37,491 nt of DNA from Jiella pacifica (GTDB lineage: Bacteria > Pseudomonadota > Alphaproteobacteria > Rhizobiales > Rhizobiaceae): contig NZ_JAAAMG010000033.1 of the NCBI RefSeq assembly GCF_010500815.1, positions 1-37,491 on the forward strand. Reading direction: 5' to 3'. The notes beneath the pieces were generated by a model. That model did not search any database. It worked only from the letters and a program-made list of their open reading frames with translations, and was not told the DNA's origin. Of this stretch, positions 33,912-37,491 are shown one piece after another. Within the stretch, counting starts at the first letter, position 1; each line of letters starts with the position of its first letter. Both the position numbers and the translations under genes were made by a program.

Positions 33912-34934
33912 TCAGCCCTTGTAGCGCTCGGCCGCCGTCAGCCACTGGCTCAGCGGCTCCCAGTCGTGCCGATAGATCTCCTCGCGCAGGAACCGGCATT
34001 CCTCCGCAAAGGCCGCCTCGTCGACCTCGGTCCACCAGCTTTTCGGACGCCCGTCATTGCCGTCGTTCCAGCGATAGCCGCGCGCCTTGAGAACGTCCTT
34101 CAGCTCGAACGGGCTGCCGACTGCGAAAATCCGGCAGCAGCGGCGTTCGGCCGAGGCGACGAGGCGGGAAAAGCCGGTGGCACCCGTCGCGGTTTCGAAG
34201 GCGAGGACTTCCAGAAGCGCATGGCAGTCGTCGACGGCCCGGTGGCCGTTGTGGAAGAGGCCGCACTGGCCGACCAGATAGGTGAGCTTCGCCCCCTCGA
34301 AGCCCAGCTCGCTCCAGTCGACTTCGGCGACCGAGCAGGCCCAGGGCTTGTCGGCAAATCCTGGCGCGAAGCGCTCGCAGAAAGGGCGGTCGAACTTGGC
34401 GTTGTGGGCAATGACGAGATCTGCCGGCGCGACGAAAGCGGCGACCTCCGCCGGGTCGATCGTCTTGCCTGTTACCATCTCGTCGGTGATGCCGGTGATG
34501 CGGGTGATCTGCGGGCTTATCGGCCGCGCCGGCTCGCGCAACCGGCTGAAGACCGAAACGACGTCGCCGATGCCGTTCGCGTCATAGGTGAACATCACCA
34601 TGCCGAGTTCGATGATCTCGTCGGTGGATGCGTCGAGGCCGGTGGTCTCGGTGTCGAGGATGACGCCGATCTTCTCGCCCGCCCGCTTCATGGTGAGTGT
34701 CCAAGGCGAAAGCACCGGACGCGGTTCGAGCCGGCGCAGGACGCGGTAGTTCCCGGTCGCCTCCAGATGCCGAGCCATGGCCTCGGGGTCGGCCAGGGCA
34801 GCCGTACGCGGCATCGACGCACCGGGCCGTCGTGAGGCGGCTGCTTTGCTTCGCGCCGGCTGCTCCGGGCCGGGATGCGGCGCGGCGAAAAGATCGAACT
34901 GGCGCGTCTGGGCGGCTTTCATCCTGCGACCCAT
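33912..34934 (-). CDS. DEDDh 3'-5' exonuclease (DnaQ-like)
   Basis: 340-aa protein with an exonuclease domain at about 90-260. The acidic motif I is ILDTETTGLD, motif II IAHNAKFDRPF and motif III HRAVDDCHAL, so the D-E-D-D-h set is complete. An N-terminal extension of about 75 aa is rich in Ala/Pro/Arg and the C-terminal part (about 270-340) is a separate helical region (FELKDVLKARGYRWND). DNA polymerase III epsilon-like proofreading or DNA end-processing is possible; RNA is not excluded. Starts at 34934 or 34922; both ATG are in frame. Confidence 0.9.
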   Translation of the reverse strand: MGRRMKAAQTRQFDLFAAPHPGPEQPARSKAAASRRPGASMPRTAALADPEAMARHLEATGNYRVLRRLEPRPVLSPWTLTMKRAGEKIGVILDTETTGLDASTDEIIELGMVMFTYDANGIGDVVSVFSRLREPARPISPQITRITGITDEMVTGKTIDPAEVAAFVAPADLVIAHNAKFDRPFCERFAPGFADKPWACSVAEVDWSELGFEGAKLTYLVGQCGLFHNGHRAVDDCHALLEVLAFETATGATGFSRLVASAERRCCRIFAVGSPFELKDVLKARGYRWNDGNDGRPKSWWTEVDEAAFAEECRFLREEIYRHDWEPLSQWLTAAERYKG

Positions 34935-35088
34935 AGCCCATGCCCGGCCTCTCCACGAGCCGTCCCCGGCGGTCGAATCGTGACATCGGCAGGACTATCC
35001 CCGGCTTTTCGGCCCCCGGTGCCCCGTGCCGGGCCGTCGCAGCCGCCCATGCGTCGTCCGGCGGGACGCGTCGTTCGTCCTTGCCGGT

Positions 35089-35114
35089 AAAAATTGCCGG
35101 TTTTCATTCGTTCC
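35089..35114 (+). promoter_or_regulatory. Candidate ECF (FecI-type) promoter of the fecR-like gene
   Basis: AAAAAT, 14 bp, CGTTCC, with the same spacing as at 1499 and 36148. It overlaps a direct repeat of TTGCCGG (35081-35087 and 35094-35100). The fecR start codon is 58 bp downstream. Confidence 0.45.
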
Positions 35115-35172
35115 AGATAGGGTGAAGGCGAGACCTCGCCTTGCGAATGGCAGGACAGGGATTCGGGCACGC

Positions 35173-36129
35173 ATGACTGAAAAACCGTCGAACGACGACC
35201 GGCTGTTCGAGGAGGCGTTCGATCTCGTCATCCGTCTTCAAAGCGATCCGGCAAATCCGGTCGCCGGCGATCTCGTGAAGCGCTGGCGCGCCCGGGGGCC
35301 CGAGTACGAGGCGGCCTGGGCGGAGGCCGCCGAGATCCACGGCATGGCTGGCAAGGTTCTCGAAGATCGGCGCGGCGCCGGGCCGAAAGAAGGGATCTCG
35401 CGGCGAGGCTTCGTCCTCGGCGGCGCCGGCATCGCCGCAGCGCTCGGCGCCGGCGCCCTGTTCGGTCCGGGCTTGGTGCTGCGCGCCAGGGCCGATCACA
35501 TCACTTCCACTGGCGAAATCCGCGACATTGCCCTTTCGGACGGCACGAAGATCTCGCTCGGTCCCGACAGCGCCATGCGAAGCGAGATCTCCCCCGCCAT
35601 GCGCCGGGTCGAGCTCCTGGCCGGCATGGCCTTCTTCGACGTCGCCGCTTCGCCCGACCGCCCGTTCCAGGCCGTCGCCGGCAATCTGACGGCGACGGCT
35701 CTCCGCACCGCCTTCGACGTCAGCCGCGACGCCGACCGGCTCGCCTTGTCGGTTCAACGGGGATCCGTCGAGGCGAGGATGCCGGATTCCCCCCTGGCCT
35801 TCGGCGAGAGGCTTTCCGCCGGCGATTGGCTGTCGCTGGACGGGCCTGGCGGCGCCCTTGAGCGCGGCCGCCGCGATCCGAGCCAGATCGCCAGCTGGCG
35901 CGAGGGAGTGATCGTCGCCGAGCGGGAGACCGTCGCTTCGCTGGTCGCCCGGATCGCGCGATGGCAGCCCGGCCGCGTCCTGATCGCCGATCCGGCACTC
36001 GGCGCGCGGCAGACCAGCGGTGTGTTCGACCTTGCCAATCCGATCGCGGCCTTCGAAGCCGTGGTCCAGCCCCATGGCGGGAAGGTCCGCCAGATCTCCC
36101 GCTGGCTCACCGTCATCTCGCCGATCTGA
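35173..36129 (+). CDS. FecR-family anti-sigma/signalling protein
   Basis: 318-aa membrane signal protein of haem or iron cell-surface signalling. A cytoplasmic N-terminal DUF4880-like region (about 8-65) is followed by SRRGFVLGGAGIAAALGAG, a single membrane span near 80-103 (Tat-like RR). Then comes the FecR domain (about 110-205, DHITSTGEIRDIALSDGTKISLGPDS, EARMPDSPLAFGERL) and a C-terminal STN-interacting part (about 245-318, IARWQPGRVLIADPALGARQTSGVFD). ATG 35173 is chosen; the frame is open 49 codons further upstream but without a match. It relays the occupied state of the receptor to the sigma factor at 3683. The receptor gene follows after 123 bp. Confidence 0.92.
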   Translation: MTEKPSNDDRLFEEAFDLVIRLQSDPANPVAGDLVKRWRARGPEYEAAWAEAAEIHGMAGKVLEDRRGAGPKEGISRRGFVLGGAGIAAALGAGALFGPGLVLRARADHITSTGEIRDIALSDGTKISLGPDSAMRSEISPAMRRVELLAGMAFFDVAASPDRPFQAVAGNLTATALRTAFDVSRDADRLALSVQRGSVEARMPDSPLAFGERLSAGDWLSLDGPGGALERGRRDPSQIASWREGVIVAERETVASLVARIARWQPGRVLIADPALGARQTSGVFDLANPIAAFEAVVQPHGGKVRQISRWLTVISPI

Positions 36130-36147
36130 AAATCCGACCGCGGAAGA

Positions 36148-36173
36148 GAAAATCCACGCCCCCCGTTCGTCTC
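36148..36173 (+). promoter_or_regulatory. Candidate ECF (FecI-type) promoter of the receptor gene
   Basis: GAAAAT, 14 bp, CGTCTC, 80 bp upstream of the receptor ATG. This is the clearest of the three motif copies and lies in the fecR-receptor gap. Confidence 0.5.
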
Positions 36174-36252
36174 ATGAATCGAGACCTCGCGACAGGCAGC
36201 GGCCGGATCGCGGGGCGCTTTCATCAAAGAGACGAAACGGAGTGGCCGGACG

Positions 36253-37491
36253 ATGGGGTTGAGAGCTGGGCTTGAGGGGTCGCGGCGTGGCGGCAGGCGT
36301 CTGCTCGTCGCCGTGCTTTCGGGGTCGACGTGCATCGGCGCGGCCACGATCGGGGCGCCGCTGACGGCCAATGCGCAGGAAGCGCGGCAGGCGACGTTCG
36401 ACATCCCCGCCGGGTCGCTCTCCGGCGCCCTCGTGGCCTTCGGTCGGCGGTCGGGCCTGCAGGTGACCTACCGGCCCGAAATCGTCTCGAACAAGCGCTC
36501 GGACGGTGTGTCCGGCGCGATGGCGCCGCAGGAGGCGCTCTCCCGGATCCTGCAGGGATCGGGACTGACCTACGACTTCACCAACGCCACCACCGTGGCG
36601 ATCGGCGACCGCGTCGCAGCGGCGGTCGCCCCGCTGGACACCGACGGCACGCTGACACTCGACGTCATCGACGTGACGGCGAAAAGCGGCAATCCCACCG
36701 ATCTGCCCTACGAAACGCCGGGTTCGAGCGCCTATATCTCCAAGCAGCAGATCGAGCGCTTTCGCGGCACCTCGCCGGGCGACATCTTCAAGGGCACACC
36801 CGGCGTCGTCGCGGCGGGCGGCCACAACGGCGCCAAGCTGGACGTCAACATCCGTGGCCTGCAGGGCCAGGGCCGCGTCAAGGTGGCGATCGACGGCACC
36901 CAGCAATCGACGACCACATGGCGCGGCTATCAGGGCGTCGACGAGCGCGTCTACATCGACCCGGATCTGATCGGCGGCGTCAGCATCGAAAAGGGGCCGA
37001 GCAGCGGCGCGGAGGGCGCGGGAACGACGGGCGGCGTCGTCTCCATCCGCACGCTGAACGTCGACGACATCCTCGACGACGGCGCGACCTACGGCGCGCG
37101 GCTGCGCGGCGGCACCAGCGACAACGCCCTTTCGCCGCCCTCGGCGCCCACCTACGGGCAGCGCTCCGACGCGCCGTCCTTGTTCGACCTGAAGAACGGT
37201 TCCGGCAGCGTCGCCCTGGCGACCCGGCAGGAAAACTTCGATTTCGTCGCCGCCGCGGCGCGCCGCAAGACCGGCAACTACTTCGCCGGCAGCCAGGGCA
37301 ACTCCACCCACTACGACTTTGGCGGCTACGATCGCCCCCTCTCCTTCACCAAGCCCGGCGAGGAAGTCTTCAACACCTCCGAGGACACGTTCTCGGCGCT
37401 GGCCAAGGGCACGGTGCGATGGGGTGAAGACCACAGCCTCGAACTCGGCTACGTCCATTTCGAAAGCGACTTCGGCGAATCCATGGGCAGC
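36253..37491 (+). CDS. TonB-dependent receptor with STN domain, N-terminal part (continues at window base 128)
   Basis: 413 codons of the 854-aa outer-membrane receptor; the rest is 128-1453 after circular joining. Residues 1-41 are a signal peptide (ends ANAQ). Residues about 47-118 are an STN (secretin/TonB N-terminal) domain (FDIPAGSLSGALVAFGRRSGLQV), the mark of transducer receptors that signal through FecR. A TonB-box-like segment (LTLDVIDVTAK) is at about 134-144. The plug domain (about 150-268) has DIFKGTPGVVAAGG and NIRGLQGQGRVKVAIDGT with ESVSIEKGPSS-like ISIEKGPSSG, as in haem receptors. ATG 36253 with GGAG 10 bases upstream. Haem as ligand is inferred from the haem oxygenase downstream. 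Confidence 0.93.
   Translation, partial: MGLRAGLEGSRRGGRRLLVAVLSGSTCIGAATIGAPLTANAQEARQATFDIPAGSLSGALVAFGRRSGLQVTYRPEIVSNKRSDGVSGAMAPQEALSRILQGSGLTYDFTNATTVAIGDRVAAAVAPLDTDGTLTLDVIDVTAKSGNPTDLPYETPGSSAYISKQQIERFRGTSPGDIFKGTPGVVAAGGHNGAKLDVNIRGLQGQGRVKVAIDGTQQSTTTWRGYQGVDERVYIDPDLIGGVSIEKGPSSGAEGAGTTGGVVSIRTLNVDDILDDGATYGARLRGGTSDNALSPPSAPTYGQRSDAPSLFDLKNGSGSVALATRQENFDFVAAAARRKTGNYFAGSQGNSTHYDFGGYDRPLSFTKPGEEVFNTSEDTFSALAKGTVRWGEDHSLELGYVHFESDFGESMGS
37365..37491. repeat. Terminal direct overlap (copy at window end)
   Basis: Second copy of the 127-base terminal overlap, identical to 1-127. Joining the ends gives a 37,364-bp circle and restores one 854-codon receptor gene. Confidence 0.95.

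Overview
The window is almost certainly a complete circular plasmid from an alphaproteobacterium of the order Hyphomicrobiales (Rhizobiales); the family cannot be fixed from the sequence. Bases 1-127 are repeated exactly at 37365-37491, in the middle of one reading frame, so the unique circle is 37,364 bp and the TonB-dependent receptor gene runs across the junction (36253 to 37491, then 128 to 1453). The host guess rests on high GC, a repA-repB-rep partition/replication cassette with repABC-type parS palindromes, a TGA-N9-TCA (RirA-type) iron box and rhizobial-style palindromic repeats.

Layout around the circle: (1) 35.0-4.4 kb (through the junction), haem/iron uptake with cell-surface signalling: FecR-like anti-sigma, STN-type TonB-dependent receptor, haem oxygenase, DUF454 membrane protein, TonB, and a FecI-type sigma factor facing them. 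A two-block motif with fixed 14-bp spacing precedes fecR, the receptor and the haem oxygenase operon, while the sigma gene has a housekeeping-like promoter overlapped by an iron box. (2) 4.4-8.2 kb, an AT-hook protein, a cupin, a LysR regulator and a divergent DMT transporter. (3) 8.3-20.3 kb, a nitrogen-scavenging catabolic block on the minus strand: BMP-type ABC transporter (binding protein, two permeases, ATPase), formamidase, biuret hydrolase BiuH, cyanuric acid amidohydrolase/barbiturase-fold enzyme, a second isochorismatase-type hydrolase, a ChrR-like cupin, allophanate hydrolase AtzF and a GntR regulator. A textbook sigma-54 promoter with overlapping palindromes lies in front of the transporter. 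The chain cyanuric acid (or triuret) to biuret to allophanate to ammonia and CO2 is encoded almost end to end.

(4) 20.3-26.3 kb, plasmid maintenance: two parS-like palindromes, a degraded coding remnant, a helix-turn-helix replication protein, a candidate antisense RNA between repB and rep, RepB, RepA and a nucleotidyltransferase-fold protein with a duplicated operator. (5) 26.4-30.1 kb, glutarate/lysine catabolism: CaiB-type CoA-transferase, glutaryl-CoA dehydrogenase, LysR regulator and a third parS-like site. (6) 30.3-34.9 kb, HNH endonuclease, serine resolvase, RES/Xre toxin-antitoxin pair, hydroxypyruvate-isomerase-like protein and a DEDDh exonuclease.

No relaxase, type IV secretion gene, transposase, rRNA, tRNA or CRISPR array was seen. 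The plasmid therefore looks stably inherited (partition, multimer resolution, toxin-antitoxin) but not self-transmissible, and equips its host to use N-rich s-triazine/ureido compounds and to acquire haem iron.
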